Assembly: GCA_020630475.1 (NCBI GenBank)
Contig: JAHDBI010000004.1
Span: 41,938-99,943, forward strand
DNA length: 58,006 bases
Reading direction: 5' to 3'
From: Saprospiraceae bacterium
GTDB taxonomy: Bacteria; Bacteroidota; Bacteroidia; Chitinophagales; Saprospiraceae
The notes beneath the pieces were generated by a model that saw nothing but the letters and a program-made list of their open reading frames with translations, made no database searches and was not told where the DNA came from. Positions within the stretch are counted from its first letter, which is position 1; each line of letters begins with the position of its first letter. Below are positions 37,555 through 46,569 of this stretch, one piece after another. The position numbers were made by a program, and so were the translations under genes.

Positions 37555-39078
37555 ATGAGAAAACTGAATATGATTCTCACAACCATGTTCATCATGGTAT
37601 CAGTTGCCGCATATGCACAACCAGAGGCAGGAATGCCAAACGAGCCTGGTAAATGTTATGCAAAATGTTTGATCCAAGATCAATACGAAACAGTTACTGA
37701 GCAAATGTTAGTAAGAGATGCTTCCACTAAAGTATCTATCAGCAATGCACAGTACGAAACAGTATCTGAGCAAGTATTAGAAAGAGAAGGTTCAACTACT
37801 TTATCTGTAGTTCCTGCTCAATTCGAAACAGTATCTGAAACTGTATTAGAAAAAGAAGCTAGCACAATTTTATCAGCAACTCCTGCAAGATGGGAAGATG
37901 TTGAAGAAACAGTTTTAGCAAAAGAAGCGTACACAACTTTAAGAGTTGTTCCTGCTGTTTTCGAAACAGTTACTGAGCAAGTATTAGTTCAAGAAGCTGG
38001 TTCAAGAGTATCAGTAGTTCCTGCTGTTTACGAAACAGTTACTGAGCAAGTATTAGTTAAAGAAGGATATTCTACTTTATCTGTAGTACCTGCGCAATAC
38101 GAAACAGTTACAGAAACTGTATTAGTAAAAGAAGCTGGTTCTAGAATCGAAAGAAAGCCTGCTAGATACGAAACTCAGCAAGAAACTATAGAAACTGCTC
38201 CTGCATCTACTAAGTGGGTTAAGAAAAGAGCTGACAGAAACTGTCTTTCTGCAGATCCTAATGACTGTTTAGTATGGTGTTTAGTTGAGGTTCCTGCACA
38301 GTCAAGAACAGTAACTAAGCAAGTAAGAGTTGGATGTGATGACGGTTGGACTGAAAATGGTGATGACTGTACAAAAGAGACTCCAGTTGAAGCTCAGTAC
38401 AAGGAAAGAACTTACCAAAAACTAGTTTCTCCTGCGACGACTACGTCTAACACTGTTGAGCCTAAATATACAACTAGAAGCTACCAAAAATTGGTTACTC
38501 CTGCGACGACTACAACTACTCCAGTTGAAGCTAGATATGAAACAAGAAGTTACCAAAAATTAGTTTCTCCTGCAACTACTGAAGTATCAGAAGTTCCTGC
38601 TAAATATGTAACTAGAAAATATAAGAAATTAGTTCAAGATGCTGGTTCTAACTCGACTGCAGTTGAAGCTAAGTACGGAAACAGAAGTTACCAGAAATTG
38701 GTTTCTGACGCGACGACTTCTTCTTCAAATGTTGAAGCTAGATACGGAACAAGAAGCTACCAGAAGTTAGTTTCTCCTGCTACTATTTCTACTTCTCCAG
38801 TTGATGCACAGTACAAAACTGTTTCTAGAAGACAGTTAGTTAAAGCTGGTGGATTCACTGAGTGGAGAGAAGTTGTTTGTGGTGGTGATGTTACTCCTGA
38901 GTTAGTAAGAGCTGTACAAAATGCATTGATCTCAAGAGGATACAATGTAGGTGCTGCTGGTGCTGACAACGTAATGGGTGCGGATACTAAAGCTGCTTTA
39001 GTTAAGTTCCAAAAAGACAACGGTCTTCCAATCGGAAGTCTTGACTTTGAAACTTTAAGAGCTCTTGGTGTTAAATAA
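37555..39078 (+). CDS. 23-residue-repeat envelope protein with C-terminal peptidoglycan-binding domain
   Basis: This encodes 507 residues. There is a signal peptide (1-21, ending AAYAQ) and a short Cys-containing start. Residues 44 to ~446 are a chain of 23-residue repeats. The first seven are acidic (YETVTEQVLVKEGYSTLSVV type). An irregular Cys-rich middle (CLSADPNDCLVWCLVEV and CDDGWTENGDDC) comes next. About seven basic units follow (YETRSYQKLVSPATT type). Residues ~449-507 are a PG_binding_1 domain (LVRAVQNALISRGYNVG ... MGADTKAALVKFQKDNGLP). The domain predicts cell-wall anchoring; the repeat stalk is of unknown role. Codon use is very uniform across the repeats. It has its own candidate promoter and strong terminator, so it is probably monocistronic and well expressed (inference). 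Confidence 0.85.
   Translation: MRKLNMILTTMFIMVSVAAYAQPEAGMPNEPGKCYAKCLIQDQYETVTEQMLVRDASTKVSISNAQYETVSEQVLEREGSTTLSVVPAQFETVSETVLEKEASTILSATPARWEDVEETVLAKEAYTTLRVVPAVFETVTEQVLVQEAGSRVSVVPAVYETVTEQVLVKEGYSTLSVVPAQYETVTETVLVKEAGSRIERKPARYETQQETIETAPASTKWVKKRADRNCLSADPNDCLVWCLVEVPAQSRTVTKQVRVGCDDGWTENGDDCTKETPVEAQYKERTYQKLVSPATTTSNTVEPKYTTRSYQKLVTPATTTTTPVEARYETRSYQKLVSPATTEVSEVPAKYVTRKYKKLVQDAGSNSTAVEAKYGNRSYQKLVSDATTSSSNVEARYGTRSYQKLVSPATISTSPVDAQYKTVSRRQLVKAGGFTEWREVVCGGDVTPELVRAVQNALISRGYNVGAAGADNVMGADTKAALVKFQKDNGLPIGSLDFETLRALGVK
37684..38890 (+). repeat. Array of ~16 tandem 69-bp (23 aa) coding repeats in two charge classes
   Basis: Units share the frame [YF]-x-T-x5-LV-x2-A-x-T and are 23 residues long in both halves. 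Class A (from 37684) carries TEQVLVKEA; class B (from ~38396) carries TRSYQKLVSPA. Two longer Cys-containing units separate them. Confidence 0.9.
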
Positions 39079-39101
39079 TCAAGTTGTTTAAAGATATAAG
39101 G

Positions 39102-39132
39102 AAACCCTGCAGTAATACTGCAGGGTTTTTTT
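39102..39132 (+). terminator. Strong intrinsic terminator of the repeat protein gene
   Basis: A 12-bp perfect stem (AAACCCTGCAGT / ACTGCAGGGTTT) with an AAT loop is followed by a T-run to 39132, 24 bp after the stop codon. Confidence 0.95.
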
Positions 39133-39192
39133 ATGCCTATCCCATTACTAATCCCTTCATTTTAACTTACATTAGCACAAAATAAATGTAAG

Positions 39193-40452
39193 ATGGATCA
39201 GGTATTTCAACTCATCGATAAAGAACTCCAAAGGCAACGTCACGGAATTGAACTCATCGCCTCCGAAAACTTTACCAGTCAAGCAGTCATGGATGCTATG
39301 GGCACTTGTTTAACCAATAAATATGCAGAGGGATATCCGGGCAAAAGATACTACGGAGGATGTGAAATTGTTGATGAAATTGAAAACCTAGCCATTGAGC
39401 GCCTTAAAGAACTTTTTGGAGCCGAATTCGCTAATGTACAACCGCATAGTGGGGCCCAAGCTAACGCTGCCGTTTTCCTTGCTACTTTACAAACCGGCGA
39501 CACAGTCCTTGGATTTGATCTAGCACACGGAGGACATCTTTCTCATGGATCACCCGTTAATTTCAGCGGAAAAGTCTATAATCCTGTCTTCTATGGCGTG
39601 GAAGAAGATACTGGAATCATCGACATGGACAAAGTGGAAGCTTTGGCTAAACAACACCGACCAAAATTAATCATTTGCGGGGCTTCAGCGTATTCCAGAG
39701 ATTGGGACTATCAAAGATTTAGAGCCATTGCAGATAGCGTCAACGCTCTTTTGTTAGCTGATATCGCGCATCCTGCAGGCTTAATCGCGGCAGGTTTACT
39801 CAACGATCCAGTTCAACATTGCCATATCGTTACATCAACTACCCACAAAACGCTAAGAGGCCCTAGAGGTGGGATCATTATGATGGGTAAGAACTTTGAA
39901 AATCCTTGGGGTCGGACTACGAAAAAAGGCAACACTATTATGATGTCATCTATTTTAAACAGTGGAGTTTTTCCTGGAATGCAGGGAGGACCACTGGAAC
40001 ATGTCATTGCAGCCAAAGCCGTGGCTTTTGGAGAAGCTTTGTCTCAAGATTATAAAGATTATTGTAAGGTGGTCATCTCTAATGCGCAGACTATGGCCAA
40101 TGCCTTTTCTCAAAAAGGATACAAAATAATCTCAGGAGGAACAGACAATCATCTTATGCTGATCGACTTGAGATCAAAAGATATCACGGGTAAAGAAGCT
40201 GAAAACGCACTAATTAAAGCAGACATAACCATTAATAAAAACATGGTACCTTTTGACGACAAAAGTCCTTTTGTCACTTCAGGTATGCGAATAGGAACAG
40301 CAGCCATTACTACTCGAGGATTTGATTCTTCAGATTGTATCAAAACTGTTGATTGGATCAATCAAGTGATTGAAAATCATAATGATGATGCAGTCTTAAA
40401 CAAAGTGAAAAACGAAGTCAACGAATTCATGAAGGACTTCCAATTGTATTAA
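39193..40452 (+). CDS. glyA: Serine hydroxymethyltransferase
   Basis: This converts serine and tetrahydrofolate to glycine and methylene-tetrahydrofolate, using PLP, in the cytoplasm. The 419-residue protein has IELIASENF, the [12 protein letters not shown] segment, HSGAQAN, and the PLP-lysine motif [14 protein letters not shown] (Lys219). The ATG at 39193 gives the normal family length. Its 3' end overlaps convergent truA by 26 bp. Confidence 0.97.
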   Translation: MDQVFQLIDKELQRQRHGIELIASENFTSQAVMDAMGTCLTNKYAEGYPGKRYYGGCEIVDEIENLAIERLKELFGAEFANVQPHSGAQANAAVFLATLQTGDTVLGFDLAHGGHLSHGSPVNFSGKVYNPVFYGVEEDTGIIDMDKVEALAKQHRPKLIICGASAYSRDWDYQRFRAIADSVNALLLADIAHPAGLIAAGLLNDPVQHCHIVTSTTHKTLRGPRGGIIMMGKNFENPWGRTTKKGNTIMMSSILNSGVFPGMQGGPLEHVIAAKAVAFGEALSQDYKDYCKVVISNAQTMANAFSQKGYKIISGGTDNHLMLIDLRSKDITGKEAENALIKADITINKNMVPFDDKSPFVTSGMRIGTAAITTRGFDSSDCIKTVDWINQVIENHNDDAVLNKVKNEVNEFMKDFQLY

Positions 40453-41197
40453 AGACTTCTACAGGATACTTAACTTGGCTTAAATACAAACCTTCGGCTG
40501 GTGCACTCCAACTGGGATTCAATCTAGTCTGAAGATTTAAAGCTTTTCTTACTTCATCTAGCGTCAATTTTTGACTGGCTACATTGATACACATCCCCAC
40601 TATTAATCTTACCATACCTCTTAAAAAGCGATTTGCATGAATGGTATACTTGTAGTTCTCGACACCTATCAATTCCCATTGCGAATAACTAACATCACAT
40701 ATGACCGTTTTTGATGCGTTATTTGCTTTACAGAAAGTTTCAAATTCTTTATAATCTAAAATGATTTGAGCTGCTTGGTTGAGCACTTGTATATCTAGCT
40801 TATTATATGGATAGAATGCAGACTTCTTATTTTGAAATGCGTTTTTCTTAGTTGTCAGGTAATAATCATACGAGCGCAGATGAGCATCAAATCTTGCATG
40901 CGAAGTTTTAGCCACTTCATACAACTTGAGAATTGAGATATCACTCGGTAGCGCCTTATTAATAACGAAGAGAAATTTATCTACATTTTGTATATCCTCT
41001 ACATCGAAGTGAAAGATATAAAAGGAAGCATGGACTCCCGTATCAGTTCGACCGCAACCTACAATTTCTATCGGTTTTTTTAATATCGTACCGAACCAAT
41101 GTGCAATCGTCTCTTGGACCGTTTTCGCATTCGGTTGAATTTGCCAACCGGAGTAGTTGGTACCGTCATATTGTATTTCAACGAAGTATCTTTTCAA
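40427..41197 (-). CDS. truA: tRNA pseudouridine synthase A
   Basis: TruA makes pseudouridine at tRNA positions 38-40. The 256-residue protein has the family start ([17 protein letters not shown]), the catalytic [11 protein letters not shown] motif with Asp52, and [12 protein letters not shown] near the C-terminus. The start is a TTG at 41197: an in-frame TGA lies at 41222-41224 with no ATG between, and the reading begins exactly where TruA proteins begin. It lies 28 bp after the thioredoxin gene at 41226 on the same strand. Confidence 0.95.
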   Translation of the reverse strand: MKRYFVEIQYDGTNYSGWQIQPNAKTVQETIAHWFGTILKKPIEIVGCGRTDTGVHASFYIFHFDVEDIQNVDKFLFVINKALPSDISILKLYEVAKTSHARFDAHLRSYDYYLTTKKNAFQNKKSAFYPYNKLDIQVLNQAAQIILDYKEFETFCKANNASKTVICDVSYSQWELIGVENYKYTIHANRFLRGMVRLIVGMCINVASQKLTLDEVRKALNLQTRLNPSWSAPAEGLYLSQVKYPVEVFNTIGSPS

Positions 41198-41225
41198 GCT
41201 ATCAAGACAAGCTACTCCAACTCAA

Positions 41226-42386
41226 TTAAAGCTCATTGATCTTTTCAATAAGTAATGTTGTCTCCGAGTAATCAGCTTTTTCGGCTTTCGCCAATTCGAC
41301 CGCCATCAGTGCAAAATGCATCGCCTCATCTTTTTGCTTCAACTTATAATACAACGCAGCTGCCGTATCATTATTAAAGAAATTGCTTTCGTCTTGAATC
41401 GATTTCAATGCCCAATTCTTTGCTTCCATTAAATACATCGGGTTATCAGAAATCTCATAAACCCTCCACGCCATACTATTTAAAAATGACCAATCACTGA
41501 TTTGATATTTATGAATATAGGCAACGGCACCTTCAAGAAACTCTTTTTTAGAAGCTTCATCATTGGCATACATTTTTTTGCGCAAAGCAAATTCTCCCAT
41601 TTTTTGCTCCCATGTATTTGGGTAATACTTTTGATACATCTGAGTTGTACTCTCCATACTAGCGTCTCTTCCTAAGGTACTTCCAATCGCTCCTTCCAAT
41701 TTTTGATCAAAAATATCTGGAAACCGCTCTTCATAGACAGAACGGTGGGCAAGCATATGTTTGAAGTATTTATTTTCAAGATCAAATCCAGCCAACTCAA
41801 AAACCATTTCAGCATTCTCCTTTGTATTCCAATCTGTTTGTCCAGCAAAGTATTCGTTGGCAATAGAGGTCGCATCCATATTGGCTAACATTAAGGTAGT
41901 AGCATACTGCCTTAAAAAACTCGCATCTTTTGTTCCGCTAACATACCTTGCCTTTAGGCCCTTCAAATTAGCGTTGGGGTCACTAGCCACTTTTCCAAGC
42001 TCTAAGAACTTATCAGCATCTCTAGAACCCAAAGATTTATGCACTACTTCTCCTTGACCATCGATGTACAATAATGTAGGGTATGCCCTAACTTGATATT
42101 TCTTTGCAAAGGCAATACCCTCTCCTTTTTCCATATCGAGTTTTACATTAATGAACTCATTGTTATAGTATGTCCCCACCATCTTTTCAGGAAAAACATT
42201 TGCAGACATCCATTTACAAGGACCACACCAGGTAGTATAGGCATCTACGAAAATGATTTTATCATTAGCTTTGGCTTCCGCCAATATTTCATCCCAGCCC
42301 TCGTGACGAAATTTAATTCCATCCGCTTGTGCAAAACTCATTCCGCAAACGGCTAACAATATGATGATAGAGTAATACTTTTTCAT
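41226..42386 (-). CDS. Exported thioredoxin-domain protein (CGPC) with helical C-terminal region
   Basis: This encodes 386 residues. There is a signal peptide (1-20, MKKYYSIIILLAVCGMSFAQ), then a thioredoxin domain at ~25-140 with active site C54-G-P-C57 (YTTWCGPCKWM) and a cis-Pro region (VRAYPTLLYIDG). The C-terminal ~240 residues are helical and TPR-like (ending in ELAKAEKADYSETTLLIEKI). Family: DsbD-gamma/Thioredoxin_7-like periplasmic proteins of Bacteroidota. It is 13 bp downstream of another thioredoxin-like lipoprotein gene, so the two are probably co-expressed. Confidence 0.9.
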   Translation of the reverse strand: MKKYYSIIILLAVCGMSFAQADGIKFRHEGWDEILAEAKANDKIIFVDAYTTWCGPCKWMSANVFPEKMVGTYYNNEFINVKLDMEKGEGIAFAKKYQVRAYPTLLYIDGQGEVVHKSLGSRDADKFLELGKVASDPNANLKGLKARYVSGTKDASFLRQYATTLMLANMDATSIANEYFAGQTDWNTKENAEMVFELAGFDLENKYFKHMLAHRSVYEERFPDIFDQKLEGAIGSTLGRDASMESTTQMYQKYYPNTWEQKMGEFALRKKMYANDEASKKEFLEGAVAYIHKYQISDWSFLNSMAWRVYEISDNPMYLMEAKNWALKSIQDESNFFNNDTAAALYYKLKQKDEAMHFALMAVELAKAEKADYSETTLLIEKINEL

Positions 42387-42399
42387 AATTTCTTTTTTA

Positions 42400-42897
42400 C
42401 TAGTTCAATTTACCAATGATCCTTTCTAGTTCGGCAGTCATTTTTGCAGGATCTTTATATCCCGGAGAAACATTGATTGGATTAAGATCCTTGTCAAGAT
42501 ACACAAAGGATGGATAACTTAGTCTTCCATTCAACAATACACGGGCAAGACCATTAGAACCTCTCCTTCCAGTTTTCGCGAAAGTATAAGTTTGGCCTTT
42601 ATATTCTATCGGCTCCTTATTTTCTGCATTAAATTTAACCACATGAAAATGCTCTGCAAGCAAGTTTTTCACCTTTTCATCTGTAAACGTTCCTTTATCC
42701 ATTTTCTTACACCATCCACACCAGTCCGTATATACATCTATAAAAAAAGGCTTATCCGAACTAGCCATTCCAGCAGCTTCGGGCATCGTCATCCAATTAA
42801 GTGAACCATCCTCTTTAAAAGCTGGTCGAGAATCTTTTTGACATTGAAAAAAACTTAAACAAATCGCAAATAAGAATAAATACTTAAGATGTTTCAT
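42400..42897 (-). CDS. Thioredoxin-like lipoprotein (CGWC)
   Basis: This encodes 165 residues. A lipobox LSFFQC with Cys19 indicates membrane anchoring. The thioredoxin domain (~33-160) has active site C60-G-W-C63 (VYTDWCGWCKKM) and SYPSFVYLD at the cis-Pro. CGWC is typical of SoxW/DsbD-gamma-like Thioredoxin_7 proteins. It is the first gene of a likely pair with 41226-42386 and possibly truA. Confidence 0.92.
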   Translation of the reverse strand: MKHLKYLFLFAICLSFFQCQKDSRPAFKEDGSLNWMTMPEAAGMASSDKPFFIDVYTDWCGWCKKMDKGTFTDEKVKNLLAEHFHVVKFNAENKEPIEYKGQTYTFAKTGRRGSNGLARVLLNGRLSYPSFVYLDKDLNPINVSPGYKDPAKMTAELERIIGKLN

Positions 42898-43111
42898 GAA
42901 TTTTCTTTTGATTTTGGCTGGTTAGAGCCTTATTTAATTAGAATTCTAGACGAATTTAATTAAATTTTAATCACTAAGAATAAAGCAATAAGCTAAAGTT
43001 TAACCCATTACATATATCGCTTAATTTTATGTATTTATAACTTCTATTTTATTTTGCATATAACTTATTCTGTGCTATATTTATAATGTAGTTAAACGTA
43101 ATTGCAGTTTA

Positions 43112-43119
43112 TAATTTTG
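43112..43119 (+). promoter_or_regulatory. Candidate -7 element TAATTTTG of the structured RNA
   Basis: This is an exact TAnnTTTG match. Transcription would start near 43125, just before the first strand of the long-range closing helix at 43133. The -33 element is weak. Confidence 0.45.
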
Positions 43120-43124
43120 TCATT

Positions 43125-43391
43125 TACTTTAAAGTCGATATTTAATCTATCCTGATGTGCAATAAAACGTTGACTACATCTTCCTAACGGAAAACGAACA
43201 GGATATTAAATTTCATTTTATGAAATTGATTTGTGGCTCTTTATTTCAATATCGACTGATATATTCAGCGAAAGCTGATGAAAGTGATTTAAGCTTACTT
43301 TCAAATTCACCATTGTTGCATTGCTGTGGATTATACTAACAACAATGATGAAAAAAACCAGAGAGAAGACCATTAGGTCTTCTCTTTTTTT
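43125..43391 (+). ncRNA. Candidate structured RNA (~265 nt) ending in an intrinsic terminator
   Basis: Helices seen by eye: closing stem AGTCGATATT (43133-43142) with AATATCGACT (43248-43257), 10 bp without mismatch; TATCCTG (43148-43154) with CAGGATA (43199-43205); ATGT/ACAT (43155-43158 / 43176-43179) with inner CAA/TTG; TTCC-TAAC-GGAA (43181-43192); AATTTCA/TGAAATT (43209-43215 / 43221-43227); TCAGC-GAAA-GCTGA with a GNRA-type loop (43265-43278); GAAAGT/ACTTTC (43280-43285 / 43297-43302); CATTGTTG/CAACAATG (43311-43318 / 43340-43347); then the terminator. It does not show tmRNA, RNase P or SRP hallmarks that I know. It could be a 6S-type RNA, a cis-regulatory leader for the ATPase gene 126 bp downstream, or a new class. 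Exact ends and the 5' side are inferred. Confidence 0.55.
43362..43391 (+). terminator. Intrinsic terminator of the structured RNA
   Basis: A perfect 10-bp stem (AGAGAAGACC / GGTCTTCTCT) with an ATTA loop is followed directly by a T-run to 43391. No plus-strand gene ends nearby, so it must terminate a non-coding transcript or attenuate one reaching 43518. Confidence 0.9.
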
Positions 43392-43517
43392 ATGCATTAA
43401 TTTTAATATTCTAATTACGGAAACATAAATTCGCAAGGATAATCGTTCATTTGTAACGTATTTAAATCTGTACGTCTAATAATTGACGATTTCATCATTT
43501 CAAATTTTTGAATACTC

Positions 43518-45974
43518 ATGGTTAATCTACCTCCTGAAAAATTAGGTTCGTTTTATCTCGGTGCGCGCTATGATATAGACAAGCAGAAAATACTTAACGA
43601 GTCTGTTAATTATGATGCTCGAGACTTAACTACTCATGCCGTATGTGTAGGTATGACTGGCAGTGGTAAAACAGGACTTTGTATTGGCTTACTGGAGGAG
43701 GCGGCCATTGATCGTGTTCCAGCCATCATTATCGACCCTAAAGGTGACATGACTAACCTCTTGTTAAAATTTGAAAATTTGACACCAGAAGAATTTGGTC
43801 AATGGATCAACCCAGATGATGCGAGTAGAAAAGGAATGTCTACTGATGACTATGCCGTCTCCATGGCCGAGAAATGGAAAAATGGCTTAGCCGATTGGGG
43901 GCAAGATAAATCGAGAATAAAGGCCCTAAAGGAATCTGTCGACTATACCATCTACACACCCGGATCCAATGCAGGTGTACCGATAAATATTATGGGATCT
44001 TTTGCAGCGCCAAAAGTTGATTTTGACAGTGACGCTGAAATGCTTAGAGAGCGAATCCAAGGAATCGTCGCAGCACTTTTAGGAATGCTCAATAAAAAAG
44101 TCGATCCGACAAGAAGTCGGGAAGGGATTCTCTTAGCAAATATATTTGAGCACTATTGGAAAGAAAAACTAGACCTTGATCTAGGTATATTGATCAATAG
44201 CATCCAGAAACCACCGATGTCTAAATTAGGGGTCTTTGATGTAGACACTTTCTTTCCTGAAAAGGATCGATTTGAATTAGCCATGGATTTCAATTCATTG
44301 GTAGCTTCACCGCAATTTCAATACTGGTTACAAGGAGAAGCTCTTGACATTGAAAAAATATATTTTACTCCTGATGGCAAGCCAAGACACTCCATCTTTT
44401 ATATCGCTCATTTATCTGAGAGTGAAAGAATGTTTTTCGTCACATTACTACTAAATAGTTTGATCACTTGGATGCGTCGACAATCAGGAACCTCTAGTCT
44501 TCGTAGCCTTTTATACTTTGATGAAATATTTGGGTATTTCCCCCCTACCGAAAATCCTCCGTCCAAAAAACCATTATTGACCATTTTAAAACAAGCAAGA
44601 GCTTTTGGTGTGGGTGCAGTTCTAGTCACCCAAAATCCAGTTGATATAGACTATAAAGGCTTGTCCAATGCAGGAACATGGTTTATCGGAAAACTACAAA
44701 CAGATAGGGACAAGATGCGAGTTTTAGATGGTTTAAAGGGAGCTATTGCCGAAGCAGGTTCCTCTAATGATCTTGACTTTGACAAAATCATTACAGGATT
44801 AGGTTCCAGAGTATTCCTTTTACACAATGTGCATGAAGGGGCACCAATCGTTTATCATACAAGATGGGCCATGTCATACTTGAGAGGTCCTTTAACCCGA
44901 CCTCAGGTGAAGGAATTAATGAAACAGAAAAAGGAGCAAGCAAACAACCCAGAATCAAAAATCAAGCATTCCGCGAAAGCGTCAAACACAGCCTCAAACA
45001 CTACCGCTCCAGCCATCGACCCATCCGTTTTAACGAGATATTTTGCAGCATGGAAATCTCCTTCTCAAGCTGCCATCGAATTGAACTCAAAAGCCTCCAC
45101 ATTAAAATTAGTATATGAACCGGGGACGTTTGCCGCAGCTAAAGTGAGATTTTACGACTCTAGAAATGATATTGATGAAATCAAAGAAATAAGTATCGCT
45201 GCATCCAGTCCAGATGATTTTGGCAGAGTCAATTGGGATGATAGTGTGGCTGTCGCCCAATGGGAAAGAGTACTTTTAGATAAGGTCGATCAGCCAAACA
45301 ATGTTTCAGTAGAATTCGCAACACTACCAGACACCATAAACAGTGCGAAGGAATTAAAGAAAGTCGAAGACGAATTTGAAAATTGGATTTACCAAAATAA
45401 AAGAATTGAAATCCTCGTACATAAAGGTCTAAAATTGACTCAAGGATCCGAAGAATCTAAAGAGGCCTTCATGATGCGCATCGAACAAGCCGCTAAAGAA
45501 AATCGCGATGAAGAAATTGATGAGCTGCAAGAAAAATATGCACCAAAATTCGAACGAATTGAAGATAAGATTCGAAAAGAAGAACAAGATTTGGCGGAAG
45601 CCGAAGCAGACGCAAAACATAGACAAGCATCTCAATTAATTAACGTTGCAGAAACTATTTTTTCAGTATTTGTCAAAAAAAGATCACGATCTTTCAGCAG
45701 TGTTGCGTCTAAAAACAGAATGAGTAGAAAGGCCAAACAAAAAGTGCAAGAGAGTAAAGAAGACTTAATCGAACTTGATCAAGATTTCAGCGACCTAGAA
45801 AATGAACTAGAAACTAAACTTCAGAAAATTAAAGATGAATGGGCCAACATTTTTAGTGCTGTAGAGACTAAGGAAATTGGACCTCGTAAAACTGATATCA
45901 AGGTAGACGCCACAATGGTTGCATGGACGCCTTATTGGGTAAATGAAAATGGAGAAAGAGTGTCGGCACGATAA
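43518..45974 (+). CDS. HerA/VirB4-like ATPase (DUF87-type)
   Basis: This encodes 818 residues. Walker A is GMTGSGKTGL (45-54) and is followed by the IIDPKGDMTNLLL segment typical of HerA-type ATPases that bind DNA or pump DNA/protein. Walker B is around residue ~333 (LLYFDEIFGYFPP). An Arg/Gln-rich sensor region follows (LTILKQARAFGVGAVLVTQN). The C-terminal part (~470-818) is charged, with a long coiled coil (~690-790). No NurA-like nuclease is adjacent. It is downstream of the structured RNA and its terminator. The role, whether DNA repair, conjugation-like or defence, is undecided. Confidence 0.85.
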   Translation: MVNLPPEKLGSFYLGARYDIDKQKILNESVNYDARDLTTHAVCVGMTGSGKTGLCIGLLEEAAIDRVPAIIIDPKGDMTNLLLKFENLTPEEFGQWINPDDASRKGMSTDDYAVSMAEKWKNGLADWGQDKSRIKALKESVDYTIYTPGSNAGVPINIMGSFAAPKVDFDSDAEMLRERIQGIVAALLGMLNKKVDPTRSREGILLANIFEHYWKEKLDLDLGILINSIQKPPMSKLGVFDVDTFFPEKDRFELAMDFNSLVASPQFQYWLQGEALDIEKIYFTPDGKPRHSIFYIAHLSESERMFFVTLLLNSLITWMRRQSGTSSLRSLLYFDEIFGYFPPTENPPSKKPLLTILKQARAFGVGAVLVTQNPVDIDYKGLSNAGTWFIGKLQTDRDKMRVLDGLKGAIAEAGSSNDLDFDKIITGLGSRVFLLHNVHEGAPIVYHTRWAMSYLRGPLTRPQVKELMKQKKEQANNPESKIKHSAKASNTASNTTAPAIDPSVLTRYFAAWKSPSQAAIELNSKASTLKLVYEPGTFAAAKVRFYDSRNDIDEIKEISIAASSPDDFGRVNWDDSVAVAQWERVLLDKVDQPNNVSVEFATLPDTINSAKELKKVEDEFENWIYQNKRIEILVHKGLKLTQGSEESKEAFMMRIEQAAKENRDEEIDELQEKYAPKFERIEDKIRKEEQDLAEAEADAKHRQASQLINVAETIFSVFVKKRSRSFSSVASKNRMSRKAKQKVQESKEDLIELDQDFSDLENELETKLQKIKDEWANIFSAVETKEIGPRKTDIKVDATMVAWTPYWVNENGERVSAR

Positions 45975-46039
45975 AATATTTATATCGAATACTTAAACTA
46001 TTTGAACTTTACAATTAGAATTAAATTTAAATTTCTGCA

Positions 46040-46462
46040 TTGGAACTCATTCAAACGAAAGACATAAATTCCGTTATTAACAAATACTCTCCTGAGGTCA
46101 AAAAAAAGTTACTCGAACTTCGTTCTCTAATCATAGAAGTTGCTGAATCTGATCCTGATATAAGCCAACTAGAAGAAACCCTCAAATGGAATGAACCGAG
46201 CTATCTCACTAAATATGGCTCTACTATTCGAATGGATTGGAAGTCCAAAACTCCTGATCAAGTACAATTATATTTTAAATGCACCAGCAAATTGGTCCTT
46301 AGTTTTAAAGAAGTTTTTGGTGATAGACTTAAATACGAAAACAACCGAGCCATAATCTTAAAGCTTGATGAAAAGCTTCCGATACCGATTTTACAAAAAT
46401 GTATACACGCAGGTTTAAGTTACCATAAAGTGAAACATCTTAATAAACTCGGAATATTTTAA
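46040..46462 (+). CDS. DUF1801 domain protein
   Basis: This encodes 140 residues from a TTG at 46040 (MELIQTKDINSVINKYSPEV); no upstream ATG fits. It shows the DUF1801 (YdhG-like) pattern: a PEVKKKLLELRSLI helix, LEETLKWNEPSYLTKYGSTI, and a C-terminal ILQKCIHAGLSYHKVKHL. The family is small, cytoplasmic and of unknown activity. It lies 65 bp after the HerA-like gene. Confidence 0.85.
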   Translation: MELIQTKDINSVINKYSPEVKKKLLELRSLIIEVAESDPDISQLEETLKWNEPSYLTKYGSTIRMDWKSKTPDQVQLYFKCTSKLVLSFKEVFGDRLKYENNRAIILKLDEKLPIPILQKCIHAGLSYHKVKHLNKLGIF

Positions 46463-46569
46463 TACAGTTTATGGCATTTTACTATTTGTAAACAAATTGT
46501 TTTTGGGCTTTATTCATTTTCTATTTATGTGATTATTTATACACTGATATTGTGTAAAAATTTAAAATC

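Larger units (their letters stand above)
42898..43517. other. 620-bp intergenic region holding a structured RNA locus
   Basis: No credible coding frame was found; a short minus-strand frame at 43218-43436 has no family features and lies antisense to the RNA helices. The left part (42898-43110) is AT-rich with no clear structure. The right part holds a -7-like element, eight helices and a terminator, described separately. The last 126 bp lead into the HerA-like ATPase gene. Confidence 0.7.

Noticed and set aside
43125..43391. RNase P RNA, tmRNA or SRP RNA identity for the structured RNA
   Set aside because: None of their conserved cores (e.g. RNase P GAAAGTCCGGGC, tRNA-like CCA end, SRP Alu/GGAA tetraloop arrangement) was seen.
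43346..43433. Possible leader peptide starting MMKKTREK before the ATPase gene
   Set aside because: It would be translated through the terminator stem and T-run and has no run of regulatory codons.
43218..43436. 72-codon minus-strand frame in the structured RNA region
   Set aside because: No family features, overlaps the terminator and lies antisense to paired RNA segments; best seen as a by-product of the inverted repeats.
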